Of a stretch of DNA of 64,000 nucleotides, positions 6,588-15,892 are shown piece after piece. The DNA lies in contig NZ_JAZQRL010000104.1 of assembly GCF_045629565.1 (NCBI RefSeq), positions 95,625 to 159,624 on the forward strand, read 5' to 3'. This stretch comes from Arcticibacter sp045629565 (GTDB lineage Bacteria > Bacteroidota > Bacteroidia > Sphingobacteriales > Sphingobacteriaceae). The position numbers and the translations under genes are program-made. Positions within the stretch are counted from its first letter, which is position 1; every line of letters starts with the position of its first letter. The notes under the pieces are model-generated. The model did not search any database, was not told where the DNA came from, and saw only the letters and a program-made list of their open reading frames with translations.

Positions 6588-8045
6588 TTATTTTTCCCAC
6601 CAAACCTTGGTGTGGATATCATCTCCCCCGATACGGTCCGCAGCAATCTGATAATTTTCAGGATTGTACTGACGAACGTCGCTATGGTACATGAAGCGGG
6701 TAGGCATCACCCCATCATGGAGCATATGAGGTGTTTTCGGCAGCCTGGGAAAACCCGTCCTCCTGTATTCGAACCATTGCTGGTAATCATTGAAAAACAG
6801 CGCAAGGTATTTTTGATTCATGATCTGCTCGAAACTTCCATCAAATGCCGCCTCCTGATTTTGGAAATAGTTGGCGGGCATCAGGCCATTTTTCCACTGC
6901 GTAATCCCTGCCGTTACCGCTTTTTCATAAGCCGTTTTGGCAGCCGTCTGATCTCCCGCCATCAGCGCAACTTCTGCTTTAATAAATTCGACCTCTGCAT
7001 AAGTCATTAATACCTCGTAGATCTCTGTTCCGACAGCACTGGGGTACATCAGGTCGCCATTAGGACTGCTAGGTGTATAGTTGAACTGTGACACGTCGCC
7101 AGAATGTGCAGAAGGAATGCCTCTAAAGCCGATATCGACAGGTTTACCATCAACGATCTGACTGGCCCGCGTCATGAACAACGCTCTCCTGGGGTCTTCC
7201 AAGCCGTTCAGCATATCAACGAAGAATTCGCTCATAGCTTCAGAGTTCACATAATCCTGCCGACGGCTCCAGGCATAATCATATGGAGCAATCCCCGATA
7301 TCTTTACCAAGGCAGCTTCCGCATTACTGGTAAATACAGGATACTTTTCAGGATCAGCGATCATGGACTTCAGGCGCTCATAGCTATTCATTTCCGTTCT
7401 TTTCGAAACTCTCAACAGCATACGCATTAAAAGAGAGTTATTGAACTTTCTCCATTTCAGTTTATCGTTATTATACAGCAGGTCGTTCCCTGACATGACG
7501 CCTTCGCCTGCGTAGATGTTATTTGCTTCTTCCAGTTCGGCAATGAGTGTCGTGTAAATCTCCTCCTGGGTATCAAACTTCGGCTGACTGATATTCTCCT
7601 CCGCTTTAAGTGCCTCGGAAAATGGCACATCCCCAAAACTATCGGTCAGTATGCCTCCGATATAGGCTTTTAAAGTGATCGCGACAGCCCGGTAGGCAGG
7701 CTGGGCATATACTTCTGCCGCTGCTTCCATTTCCCTTACATTGCGTAAATAACGGTAGGTTGTATTCCAGGTGCCGTTACCCGCAGATTCGGAAATATCG
7801 TAACGGTGGGCCCCTAACTGCACACTTGGATTGGGAAGCCCTACCTGCATCATCTGCCAGGTAAAATCATAACTTCTTACGGTAAAGTAATTACTCATAC
7901 CATATATAGTTGGCGTGAGCAAACTACCTGGAGTTACCTTCTCAATCAGGTTGGGATTGGTATTCAAGTCTTCAAAATCCTTCGTACAAGAAGAGAGTAC
8001 CACGATATTGAGGAATGTAAAAACTGCGATTATACTTCGTTTCAT
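6588..8045 (-). CDS. SusD/RagB-like nutrient-binding lipoprotein
   Basis: A 485-residue outer-membrane surface lipoprotein that captures a nutrient for the neighbouring SusC channel. The signal peptide ends in the lipobox LSSC. The LNTNPN and GDVPFSEAL motifs and the alpha-helical repeats match the SusD-like 2 group that carries the SusD/RagB name. The frame opens at 8081, but Met13 (MKRSIIAVF, start at 8045) gives the proper signal peptide. It lies 63 bp downstream of susC in the same orientation. No glycosidase or lyase is in the operon, so the substrate (glycan, peptide or other) is unknown. Confidence 0.88.
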   Translation of the reverse strand: MKRSIIAVFTFLNIVVLSSCTKDFEDLNTNPNLIEKVTPGSLLTPTIYGMSNYFTVRSYDFTWQMMQVGLPNPSVQLGAHRYDISESAGNGTWNTTYRYLRNVREMEAAAEVYAQPAYRAVAITLKAYIGGILTDSFGDVPFSEALKAEENISQPKFDTQEEIYTTLIAELEEANNIYAGEGVMSGNDLLYNNDKLKWRKFNNSLLMRMLLRVSKRTEMNSYERLKSMIADPEKYPVFTSNAEAALVKISGIAPYDYAWSRRQDYVNSEAMSEFFVDMLNGLEDPRRALFMTRASQIVDGKPVDIGFRGIPSAHSGDVSQFNYTPSSPNGDLMYPSAVGTEIYEVLMTYAEVEFIKAEVALMAGDQTAAKTAYEKAVTAGITQWKNGLMPANYFQNQEAAFDGSFEQIMNQKYLALFFNDYQQWFEYRRTGFPRLPKTPHMLHDGVMPTRFMYHSDVRQYNPENYQIAADRIGGDDIHTKVWWEK

Positions 8046-8108
8046 TATTTTATTTTTATGGGCTCTCGGGAGCCTGATCATCCAATATTAATTATCCCGG
8101 CGATGCTG

Positions 8109-11100
8109 CTACAACGTAAGTCTGAGATTCAATCCAAAGGTTCTTGTGCTAGGCATCTGGCCCATTTCAACACCCGGCATAATGCTCGAGCCGTTGAAGG
8201 CAGCGGTCTCCGGATCGAAGATCGGGAAGTCAGATATAACCGCCAGATCTCTTCCGTACAAGGCAACACTTGCACCGGCAATCTTAGCCCTACTTAAGAA
8301 ATTTTTCGGAAGGTTAAACTCCAGTCGCACTTCTCTTAACTTCAGATAAGAGGCATCGAAGCTGTTCGTTTCTACGTTAGCCCGACGGTAATAATCAGAG
8401 TACCAGGTATTGATATTGACCTTTGTGGTGTTTGGTGAGTAGCTGCCATCTGCATGGAGCACCACTCCCTCACCCAGAACTTTGCCTTCTTCTCTGCCAA
8501 CCAATGTGTGTCTCAGCTTACCGGTTTCCGTTAGTTTATGGTGGGTCTGTGAGTAGATGATTCCGCCGTATTGCCCATCGACCAGGGCGCTCAGCTTCCA
8601 GTTTTTGTATCTGAATTCATTATTGAACCCGCCTTTCCAGTCAGCATAGGCATTACCGATCCTCACTTTTTCAGCAGGGCGAACAGCCAAACCGGTGGAT
8701 TGGTTAAAAATAACCTGTCCTTCTTCATTTCTAACCAGACCGTATCCCCAAAGATCACCCGTTGAACCTCCTTTTGTCACGATAGTCTGCACTGCCCCTG
8801 CACCACTGGATGCGATAATCTGCTGGTAGCCTTCAACATCCTCGCTTAGTTCTAACACCTTATTACGATTCCGGGACCAAGTGATGGTAGAGGTCCACCC
8901 GAAATCCTTACTCACTACGGGCCTTGCATTCAACATCACTTCCACACCGCGATTACGGATGACACCTCCGTTAATCCAGGCCTGGCTAAAGCCTGTCGTT
9001 ACATCAAGGGGAACGGATAACACCTGGTTCTTGGTGGTCGTCTGATAAAGGTTAACATCTGCATCTATCCGGTTATCGAATAAAGCGAAGTTAGCGCCAC
9101 CTTCCCATGACTCTGTTTTCTCTGGCTTCAGGTTTGCGTTATGCAACACGCTGGGGGCTTCTGCCGAACCAGGAAACACAGAGGTATTGTAATATTTACG
9201 GGTTTGGTAAGGATCGGTATCAGAGCCTACCTGTGCCCACGATAAGCGGAGTTTGGCAAAAGATACTACTCTGGGCAGCATAAAGATGTCGCTTAATATA
9301 TAACTTGAACTGACAGACGGGTAGAAATAAGAGTTGTTTCCGTCAGGCAAAGTCGACGACCAGTCATTGCGACCTGTAATATCCAGGAATACCTTATCAT
9401 CCCACGCGAAGTTCATCAGTCCGTAAGTACTGTTCACCTTTTTCTCAATAAGTTCGTTCTCCGCAACCGGAACGGTAAGCGCATTCGAGAGCTTATACAC
9501 CCCCGGCAGCAATAAACCTCTGGCTATACCGCTGTTTTCCTTGAGGCTCCTGCTCATCAGGTTTCCTCCCAAAGAGGCCTGGATGCTCAGCTTGGGGACA
9601 ATTTTATCTTTAAAGGTCAGCATGGCGTCCGTGTTTGACTCGAAGAAGCTGACGTCTTGCTGCTTGTAATAGCCAAGAGGAAAATTAGCTGTATCGAAAG
9701 TTCTTCTCATTTCTCTCTGGTCCTGACGGCTGCTCAAGCCCGACCGGAACATCACATTCCATTTATCATTGAAAGTATATACCCCCTGCAGGTTACCGTC
9801 TATGTTATGACTATTGATACCGTTAGTCATTTCATGGGCTATCAGATATGGGTTCTCAATGTAAGAACTGAAGGGGTGGATCTGCTGAAGTTGCTCCTGC
9901 CCTTTTTGCCATCTCGGCTCGTACCATTTAACCGGGATACTCGGGTTCTGAAGAATCATGAAATAAGCTATGCTCTGATTATTATAACCCGTACCAGGTA
10001 CGTTATCGCTTGATTTGTTGGTATAAGCAAACTTTCCGTTTAATTGTAGTTTATCTGAAAGCTTCATACTGGAATTAAGGGATGCAGCCAGCCTTTCAAA
10101 TCCGGTATTGGGCATGATCCACTCGTTTTTGGTATGTGTCACCGATCCACGGGCAGTAAACCTGTCATTGCCCCCGTCCAGGGATAGTGAGTTTTGGAAC
10201 GTTGATCCTGTTCGCCAAAAATCCTTTATGCTCCCGTCCTCGTAAGGAACCCATGGTGTCCGGGTAAGTCCCTGAGTGCCGGTCTCCGGATCGTATTGAA
10301 AGTAAGACTGTCCGTTAAACTTCGGTCCCCAGGCGCTGGATGTACCACCTGTACTGACACCATCCTCTGAAGCGGCATAAGAGTAGTATAGCTCACCTGC
10401 GGCATTTCTGTTATTGTTACCCTGGCCATATTCATATTGATAATCAGGCCAGCGCAGGATATCATTGAAACTGGAGTTTGAATTAAACGTTATGCCCAGG
10501 CCGCCTTTCCTGGCCTTACCGGATTTGGTGGTGATGATAAGGGCACCATTGTTAGCCCGACTACCATACAGCGCTGCTGCCGCTGCACCTTTGAGCACAG
10601 TTACCGATTCAATATCATCAGGATTGAGATCCGAAACACCATTTCCAAAATCAACAGGCACATCGTTGTCACCTCCAGCTGATACCGCACCGTAGGCATC
10701 ATTCACGCCGGAAGTAATTGTCCCCGAAGTCATGGGAACGCCGTCAATAACGATCAATGCGTCGTTTCCATTGGGTTTCAGTGAACGGTCGCCTCGCAGA
10801 TTGATACGGGTACTGTTAAACGGCCCTGAACCACCTTGTGTAAGTGTTAAGCCGGGAACCTTTCCTTTCAAAGCATCTGACCAGTTATTGGAAGGTACGT
10901 CGGCAATGTCCTCTCCCTCAACCTTCGTAATTCCGTATCCCAGCGATTTTTCCTCGCGTTCAATACCCAGCGCGGTTACCACCACTTCGTTTAAAGCATT
11001 ACTGCTTGAACTCATGCTAATAACGAGATTTTGCCTTTCTGCAGCTACCACATGCCTGGCTGTGGTGTACCCGATCATATTAAAAAACAGTTCGGTTCCT

Positions 11101-11378
11101 TTAGGGACTCTTAAATTGAACTCACCGTTAGCTCCGGTTGCACCAAGCGCTCTCCGGCTCTGATCTGTAATGGTTACACCGGGTAAAGATAACCCATCGT
11201 CTCCATCCATTACCCTACCTTTTACGGTAACATTTTCTTGCTGCCCGGTGACGATCACTTCATTAAACATGCTGAAACCTGCCGCCTGAAGACTGTGTGT
11301 GCTTGCCGCCAACACTGAAAAAGCAATCAGCCTGATAGCCTTGCTAACTCGATTTTTACGTGGAAAAGTGCTCTTCAT
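8109..11378 (-). CDS. SusC/RagA-like TonB-dependent transporter
   Basis: A 1089-residue outer-membrane channel paired with the SusD protein downstream. Order: signal peptide (1-33), carboxypeptidase-regulatory domain (about 52-125, ending ISMSSSS), TonB box NEVVVTALGIERE, plug domain with the SusC signature LRGDRSLKPNGNDALIVIDGVP and AAAALYGSRANNGALIITTKSG, then a 22-strand-type barrel ending in FGLNLRLTL. Odd: a second TonB-box-like motif, NEVIVTG, lies before the regulatory domain at about residues 39-45. The importer uses energy from the TonB-ExbBD complex. No sigma/anti-sigma pair is adjacent, so control is not evident. Confidence 0.92.
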   Translation of the reverse strand: MKSTFPRKNRVSKAIRLIAFSVLAASTHSLQAAGFSMFNEVIVTGQQENVTVKGRVMDGDDGLSLPGVTITDQSRRALGATGANGEFNLRVPKGTELFFNMIGYTTARHVVAAERQNLVISMSSSSNALNEVVVTALGIEREEKSLGYGITKVEGEDIADVPSNNWSDALKGKVPGLTLTQGGSGPFNSTRINLRGDRSLKPNGNDALIVIDGVPMTSGTITSGVNDAYGAVSAGGDNDVPVDFGNGVSDLNPDDIESVTVLKGAAAAALYGSRANNGALIITTKSGKARKGGLGITFNSNSSFNDILRWPDYQYEYGQGNNNRNAAGELYYSYAASEDGVSTGGTSSAWGPKFNGQSYFQYDPETGTQGLTRTPWVPYEDGSIKDFWRTGSTFQNSLSLDGGNDRFTARGSVTHTKNEWIMPNTGFERLAASLNSSMKLSDKLQLNGKFAYTNKSSDNVPGTGYNNQSIAYFMILQNPSIPVKWYEPRWQKGQEQLQQIHPFSSYIENPYLIAHEMTNGINSHNIDGNLQGVYTFNDKWNVMFRSGLSSRQDQREMRRTFDTANFPLGYYKQQDVSFFESNTDAMLTFKDKIVPKLSIQASLGGNLMSRSLKENSGIARGLLLPGVYKLSNALTVPVAENELIEKKVNSTYGLMNFAWDDKVFLDITGRNDWSSTLPDGNNSYFYPSVSSSYILSDIFMLPRVVSFAKLRLSWAQVGSDTDPYQTRKYYNTSVFPGSAEAPSVLHNANLKPEKTESWEGGANFALFDNRIDADVNLYQTTTKNQVLSVPLDVTTGFSQAWINGGVIRNRGVEVMLNARPVVSKDFGWTSTITWSRNRNKVLELSEDVEGYQQIIASSGAGAVQTIVTKGGSTGDLWGYGLVRNEEGQVIFNQSTGLAVRPAEKVRIGNAYADWKGGFNNEFRYKNWKLSALVDGQYGGIIYSQTHHKLTETGKLRHTLVGREEGKVLGEGVVLHADGSYSPNTTKVNINTWYSDYYRRANVETNSFDASYLKLREVRLEFNLPKNFLSRAKIAGASVALYGRDLAVISDFPIFDPETAAFNGSSIMPGVEMGQMPSTRTFGLNLRLTL

Positions 11379-11583
11379 TATACTTCTTTACAAACCTTAT
11401 TTTGACCGGAAGCACGAATTGCGGCTCCCGGTTGATGCAGCAAATGTCTGCTTCATTTATAAAGTGAATGTTAAGTCAGGATTACCATAGAAGCCGTCAG
11501 GAGCTTGAAGTTTAGCTCTTAAGTAGCGGCAGGCGCTAAACATTTTAAGCGATGAAGGTGTTAGACTGAAAAACGATCAAACT

Positions 11584-11793
11584 ATGAAAAGCACATTAAA
11601 GTACACCTTCCTCGCATTCGCATTCGTACTGGCAACGTCTGCCTGTAGCTCTAATAAATCAGAGAACAGAACAAGCGATTCTATAGATTCTATAAATGAC
11701 TCTATTCAAAATGATACAGGCGCTCTTGATCTGACATCCCAGGCTGATACCATTCCAGATGATGGAGCAGGTGTCGATACCTCCGGGATGTAG
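11584..11793 (+). CDS. Small acidic lipoprotein
   Basis: A 69-residue lipoprotein: signal peptide with the lipobox TSAC, then a Ser/Asp/Thr-rich low-complexity tail (repeated DSIDSINDSIQND). It is divergent from susC. Short proteins of this composition are common in Sphingobacteriaceae, and I know no function for them. The signal peptide is clear, so the gene is probably real. Its 3-prime flank has a hairpin. Confidence 0.65.
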   Translation: MKSTLKYTFLAFAFVLATSACSSNKSENRTSDSIDSINDSIQNDTGALDLTSQADTIPDDGAGVDTSGM

Positions 11794-11834
11794 TTACTGG
11801 TCTGCTTCAACAGACTATTGTGAGCCGGTAGTAA

Positions 11835-11867
11835 GGAGTGGAAGTGAGCCCGGCTTTCTTCCACTCC
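11835..11867. terminator. Hairpin after small lipoprotein gene
   Basis: GGAGTGGAAG at 11835-11844 pairs with CTTCCACTCC at 11858-11867 (10 bp, 13-nt loop), 41 bp after the lipoprotein stop. There is no T tract after it, so its terminator role is uncertain. Confidence 0.4.
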
Positions 11868-11990
11868 TGGCAAAGACCTATCCTTATTATCAGTGTATAA
11901 TTCTGTGGCGGCAATTGTGTAGCGCACATCCGGTGGACGCTCCGTAAATTTAGAGTAGCTACTAACCATTAAGAACTAATAATTGCCGTG

Positions 11991-12203
11991 ATGTCTCTTG
12001 AATTAAAAAAGCCGGAAGTTTCGCTCCAACCAGGACAGCGTTTCGATCAATTTCCCCAGAGGAACCTGGATATTATAAAAGAAAGGCACTCAGAGCATGA
12101 ACGAATACCGGCACATATCTCCCCGTTAAAAATCATCTGGACGGTGTTGGTAGCCTCGTATTTCCTGGTAAGATCAGGATTACGAACTGGAGGAAACCGT
12201 TAG
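11991..12203 (+). CDS. Possible small protein, unknown
   Basis: A 70-codon frame from ATG 11991 (another ATG directly precedes it). The N-terminal half is charged and Gln/Pro-rich. The C-terminal half has one weakly hydrophobic stretch (PLKIIWTVLVASYFLV) before a basic end. I do not recognise it. It lies in the same direction as the Mfa2-like gene 31 bp downstream. It may be a chance ORF. Confidence 0.3.
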   Translation: MSLELKKPEVSLQPGQRFDQFPQRNLDIIKERHSEHERIPAHISPLKIIWTVLVASYFLVRSGLRTGGNR

Positions 12204-12234
12204 GATTACGCATGGATTATGAAGGAACCTCCAT

Positions 12235-13131
12235 ATGATAAGAATTCTACTCTCCATCCTCAGTCTGTTTTTACTATTGGTATCATGCAAAAAAGACAAC
12301 TCCAAAGACGATCCGCTTAGCGACGACTTCCATGATGTAAGATTCAACATAATGCTATCCGACCGGAACATCCTTGAACCTCCCGTTTCGGGCGTTGTGC
12401 CTTCTTCTGAATCCCGGCCCGGGCACAAGCTTTCAGATTATTTCGAAAAACTGGAGTACTATCTGTATAACTCCAGCGGCATAAAGGTTGCCAGCCTGAA
12501 TATGGATGCAGATGATTCCGCTATGGCATTTAAGATCCCGGTTGTCAGCCTACCTTCAGGAATATATACGGTCGTATTTTTAGGCAGACGGGAAAAGAGC
12601 ACCGGAAATTCCTCTCCGATTTATTTCGGAGACGACCAGGGTTCGCCCTACCTGGCACATTCCATACAAAGGGAGGTAACAGATCTGTTCTATGCTTCGC
12701 AAGACTTCGAAGTTAAAGACCAGGATGCCGATATCGACATCCCACTTAGACGGCCAGGAGGTAAATTCAAAATTGTAATCGAAGATGACCGGATAGCCAA
12801 TGTTGAAAGAATAGGGATGCTTATCAACGGATATACTTTATTCTACCCGAGAAGCGACAATCTCGCCCAAAGAAAAGACATCAGTCTGCCCATACTGAAA
12901 AACTACATCACGTCATTTGAAATTGTTAATGGTATAAGCGTCCCCAAACAGGTTTACGTAGACTGGAGCTACGAAAACTTTGTCTTCACCAAATCGTCAA
13001 ACAATACTTTGGTAAATGCAACCGTAAACGCTTATGACCGGTCGAACAATGTTCTGTCGCAAAAGTCTTTAAACAACATCATAGTCGAGAGGAACAAGAC
13101 CACTACAGTAAGGGTAAAGCTATTCGATTAG
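12235..13131 (+). CDS. FimB/Mfa2-like lipoprotein (fimbrillin anchor family)
   Basis: A 298-residue lipoprotein with a signal peptide ending in LLVSC. The body is two beta-sandwich-like halves: residues about 36-150 with SDYFEKLEYYLYNSSG and PSGIYTVVFLG, and about 155-298. This layout and the GIYTVVFLG-type strand resemble the FimB/Mfa2 family, which anchors Bacteroidales fimbriae or forms related surface structures. No fimbrillin, chaperone or usher-like gene is adjacent, so the fimbrial role is uncertain. The family call rests on visual similarity only. Confidence 0.55.
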   Translation: MIRILLSILSLFLLLVSCKKDNSKDDPLSDDFHDVRFNIMLSDRNILEPPVSGVVPSSESRPGHKLSDYFEKLEYYLYNSSGIKVASLNMDADDSAMAFKIPVVSLPSGIYTVVFLGRREKSTGNSSPIYFGDDQGSPYLAHSIQREVTDLFYASQDFEVKDQDADIDIPLRRPGGKFKIVIEDDRIANVERIGMLINGYTLFYPRSDNLAQRKDISLPILKNYITSFEIVNGISVPKQVYVDWSYENFVFTKSSNNTLVNATVNAYDRSNNVLSQKSLNNIIVERNKTTTVRVKLFD

Positions 13132-13153
13132 CTTCTCTATACTCATGAAACGT

Positions 13154-14320
13154 CTACTGTCGGGAAACCGCTACCACTTGTTTACGACGGATGATAAGCA
13201 CCCAAGCAATTAATGCCCCCGTAAGCGCCATGCCAACCCCTACCGCCTCCGGCGATGTATAACCTAAACCTGCCGCGATAGGCAAGCCCCCAAGGAATGC
13301 ACCGAGGGCGTTTCCCATGTTAAATGCTGCTTGCGTCATTGATGCACCCAGCATTTCGGCCCCTTTCGATGATTGGATCATCAGCATCTGGATTGGAGAA
13401 GCAATCGCCAGTGAGCAGCTTCCCGCGATAAATGTCAGCACCAGTGACATCACCTGACTCTGGGAAAAAAAGAATATAAGGGCCAGGGTAACCGACATAG
13501 CCAATAACAAGACGACGCAGGCCGTCAGCGGCTTCAATCTGTCTGCCAGCTTACCACCGACCAGATTTCCAACGAACATACCAAGACCCGCAACCATCAG
13601 AATATAGGGAACCGTTGACTCCGAAAAGCCGGAAACTTCCGTCATCAGGGGTGCTATATAACTGATCCAACAGAACAAACCGCCCGTTCCGATAGCAGTG
13701 ATCAAAAAGATCAGCCAGGGATCCAGGCGCGAAAAGACTTTCAACTCAGACCGTATATTACTGGTTTTAGATCCCGCAAGGGCTGGCAACGCAAGGTAGA
13801 CCGCACACATCGTGATTAACCCGATCAACCCAATTCCCCCGAATGTAAACCTCCACGAATAGGTATGACCGATATAAGTACCCAGTGGTACAGTGAGCAA
13901 GTTAGCAATCGTGAGCCCGCTAAACATCAGCGAAATGGCTTGCGCCTGCTTTCCTTTGTCTGCCAGCCGGCTAGCCACAACAGATCCTACGCCGAAAAAC
14001 GCTCCATGAGGTAATCCGGACATAAAACGCGAAATGAGCAGTATCGTATCGTTAGGGGCAAAAGCAGAGAGTGTGTTAAATACCGTAAACAGCAGCATGA
14101 GACCGACGAGAATTGTCTTGGGAGCCATTCTGCTGGTACCTGCAACAAGCAAAGGCGCCCCGATCATCACACCTAAGGCGTAAGCCGAAATCATATGCCC
14201 CGCCTGAGGTATGGAGATGCTGAAATCTCTTGCTACGTCAGGCAGCAAGCCCATCATGACAAACTCTGTAGTGCCTATCCCAAGCCCACCTAAGGCAAGG
14301 GGAAATAACTTTCTTTTCAT
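13154..14320 (-). CDS. MFS transporter, AraJ/DHA1 drug-efflux type
   Basis: A 388-residue inner-membrane protein with 12 predicted membrane segments. It opens with ALGGLGIGTTEFVMMGLLPDVA, the hallmark of the AraJ/YdhP/PbuE-like DHA1 group. Segments 4-5 carry SRFMSGLPHGAFFGVGS and GLTIANLLTVPLGTYIG. These proteins export drugs, sugars or nucleosides by proton antiport; the substrate here is unknown. A TATCTTTG -7 element lies on the minus strand at 14352-14359, 31 bp before the start. It converges on the Mfa2-like gene. Confidence 0.88.
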   Translation of the reverse strand: MKRKLFPLALGGLGIGTTEFVMMGLLPDVARDFSISIPQAGHMISAYALGVMIGAPLLVAGTSRMAPKTILVGLMLLFTVFNTLSAFAPNDTILLISRFMSGLPHGAFFGVGSVVASRLADKGKQAQAISLMFSGLTIANLLTVPLGTYIGHTYSWRFTFGGIGLIGLITMCAVYLALPALAGSKTSNIRSELKVFSRLDPWLIFLITAIGTGGLFCWISYIAPLMTEVSGFSESTVPYILMVAGLGMFVGNLVGGKLADRLKPLTACVVLLLAMSVTLALIFFFSQSQVMSLVLTFIAGSCSLAIASPIQMLMIQSSKGAEMLGASMTQAAFNMGNALGAFLGGLPIAAGLGYTSPEAVGVGMALTGALIAWVLIIRRKQVVAVSRQ

Positions 14321-14351
14321 AATATCTTAGCCGCCCTAATCTTTCGAGCGG

Positions 14352-14359
14352 CAAAGATA
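14352..14359 (-). promoter_or_regulatory. Candidate -7 element of the MFS gene
   Basis: The minus strand reads TATCTTTG (TAnnTTTG), 31 bp upstream of the start codon. No TTG lies at the 19-bp spacing. Confidence 0.45.
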
Positions 14360-14436
14360 CTTTTCTGAACTGCAAATAAGTCCTGGCTTATGTTAATACA
14401 ATATCATCTTTGATGCCCCAGGAAGTTCTGGTACCA

Positions 14437-15255
14437 TTATTTTTGCGCCATAACAAAATTTCCAAAGTATACTTTCGACTCCTGATCATAAGAAAACGGA
14501 GCAGTCAGATAGAAGAACTTTGGCACATTCGCCTTAAACATCTTCGTGTCCAGAACCTTAGATTTGTTAATATATACACGCATGCTCTCAGCCTCTACTT
14601 CAATTGCCACATGTATCAGGCTATTGGAATAGTTAGCAAAGGGATACTTTACGCTGTTGTAAACTTGGGTATCACTGCTCGAGCTGGTTATTTCCTTGTT
14701 ATGGAAATGCAGCTGGGTGTTGGTAATAGCATTTCCGTTGTAAGCATCCGTCAGGTGGTTTTTAGCCCCGTTGTCCCTGGCGAATCCAAAAGACATACTA
14801 CCGATATCAGCGGCTTCTGCACTTCTTGTAATCAGGTCGAATTCGATCGTAAACGCAGCGGGAGTATTTAACAAACTGTCGATTTTGTAAGTAGACTTTT
14901 CTGACAGAGCCAGCCATTTACCAGGAATATCGGGAATGGATACGATGCTTCCGGATCCACTTGATTTCCACTTCTTTGCCATTCTGCCCGCAACATCAGT
15001 TTTGAAATCGGATTCAAATAAGACCGTGCCACCGGGAGTGAACCCATAAACTTCGTCCACTTTGGGCGCATTTTGATGCGAGGACCCGTCTGTTTTCTGA
15101 TTTACAGCGTTTGAGCTCTTTCCGTCAAGCACTTCCTCTATCTTTTTATTTGCCTTTTCTTCCAGCGTTCGCTGCATTTTTTTCCATACCTGCGCCTGGG
15201 TGGATACATGGCTGAGAAGCAGGACGCCAAATCCTGCGATGATCTTTGTTTTCAT
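14437..15255 (-). CDS. Secreted lectin/laminin-G-like protein
   Basis: A 272-residue protein with an N-terminal signal peptide (MKTKIIAGFGVLLLSHVSTQAQ; start at 15255 chosen over the upstream Met at 15276). A short helix rich in Lys and Glu (KKMQRTLEEKANKKIEEVLDG) is followed by a Ser-rich linker. From about residue 80 a beta-rich domain runs from GGTVLFESDF to VYFGNFVMAQK. This resembles the jelly-roll module placed before OmpA domains in some Bacteroidota proteins, but no OmpA domain is present. It is probably a periplasmic or surface carbohydrate-binding protein. Function unknown. Confidence 0.65.
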   Translation of the reverse strand: MKTKIIAGFGVLLLSHVSTQAQVWKKMQRTLEEKANKKIEEVLDGKSSNAVNQKTDGSSHQNAPKVDEVYGFTPGGTVLFESDFKTDVAGRMAKKWKSSGSGSIVSIPDIPGKWLALSEKSTYKIDSLLNTPAAFTIEFDLITRSAEAADIGSMSFGFARDNGAKNHLTDAYNGNAITNTQLHFHNKEITSSSSDTQVYNSVKYPFANYSNSLIHVAIEVEAESMRVYINKSKVLDTKMFKANVPKFFYLTAPFSYDQESKVYFGNFVMAQK

Positions 15256-15367
15256 AGATGTATTTGCCTTATTCAAAAATATGATTTGCAGCAGATTTTT
15301 TATCGTTTCGATACAATTTATTTAAGTTTACGAAACCTGTGGATTAAAAATAGCGTTTCATGATAAC

Positions 15368-15892
15368 ATGGCAATACCTCATGATAAAGATTCGCTGCAG
15401 GATACCGTTAGAAGCAGCTATTTAAAACTCAGAGCCGAACTTCAACCCGATCTCCTGGCAGTAAGCGACTTGCGGGAACTTGACGGACATGTTAAGGGGA
15501 CGAAGATGAGCCTGAATAACCTACTGGCGTATCTGCATGGTTGGGGTCAGCTCGTTTTAAAATGGGTCAGCAAAAGAGACCAGGGAGAAACGCTGAACTT
15601 GCCTGAAACGGGGTATAAATGGAATCAGCTAGGTCTGCTTGCTCAGAAATTCTATGCTGACTATGAAGCAGATGACTATCTCAGCCTCTGCAAGAAGCTT
15701 GATACAACCGTCGAAGACCTTCTCCTCCTTATCGAGAGCAAAACGAATGAGCAATTGTATGGCGAGTCCTGGTATAACCAATGGCCACTTGGAAGAATGA
15801 TTCAATTTAACAGCTCTTCTCCTTACGCTAACGCAACTACAAGGATCCGCAAATGGAAAAAGGTCAGGACTCAGCAGGAGCAATTATCCTGA
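15368..15892 (+). CDS. ClbS/DfsB family four-helix bundle protein
   Basis: A 174-residue cytosolic helical protein. The ClbS/DfsB (DUF1706, DinB-like) family shows in ELDGHVKGTKMSLNNLLAYLHGWG, the WNQLGLLAQKFY segment and the C-terminal WPLGRMIQFNSSSPYANATTRIRKW. ClbS is a cyclopropane hydrolase that protects against colibactin in E. coli; most relatives have no known substrate. Its last 29 bp overlap the convergent NlpC/P60 gene. Confidence 0.82.
   Translation: MAIPHDKDSLQDTVRSSYLKLRAELQPDLLAVSDLRELDGHVKGTKMSLNNLLAYLHGWGQLVLKWVSKRDQGETLNLPETGYKWNQLGLLAQKFYADYEADDYLSLCKKLDTTVEDLLLLIESKTNEQLYGESWYNQWPLGRMIQFNSSSPYANATTRIRKWKKVRTQQEQLS

Noticed and set aside
12180..12428. Minus-strand ORF over the start of the Mfa2-like gene
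   Set aside because: Overlaps the signal peptide of a convincing lipoprotein; shadow frame.
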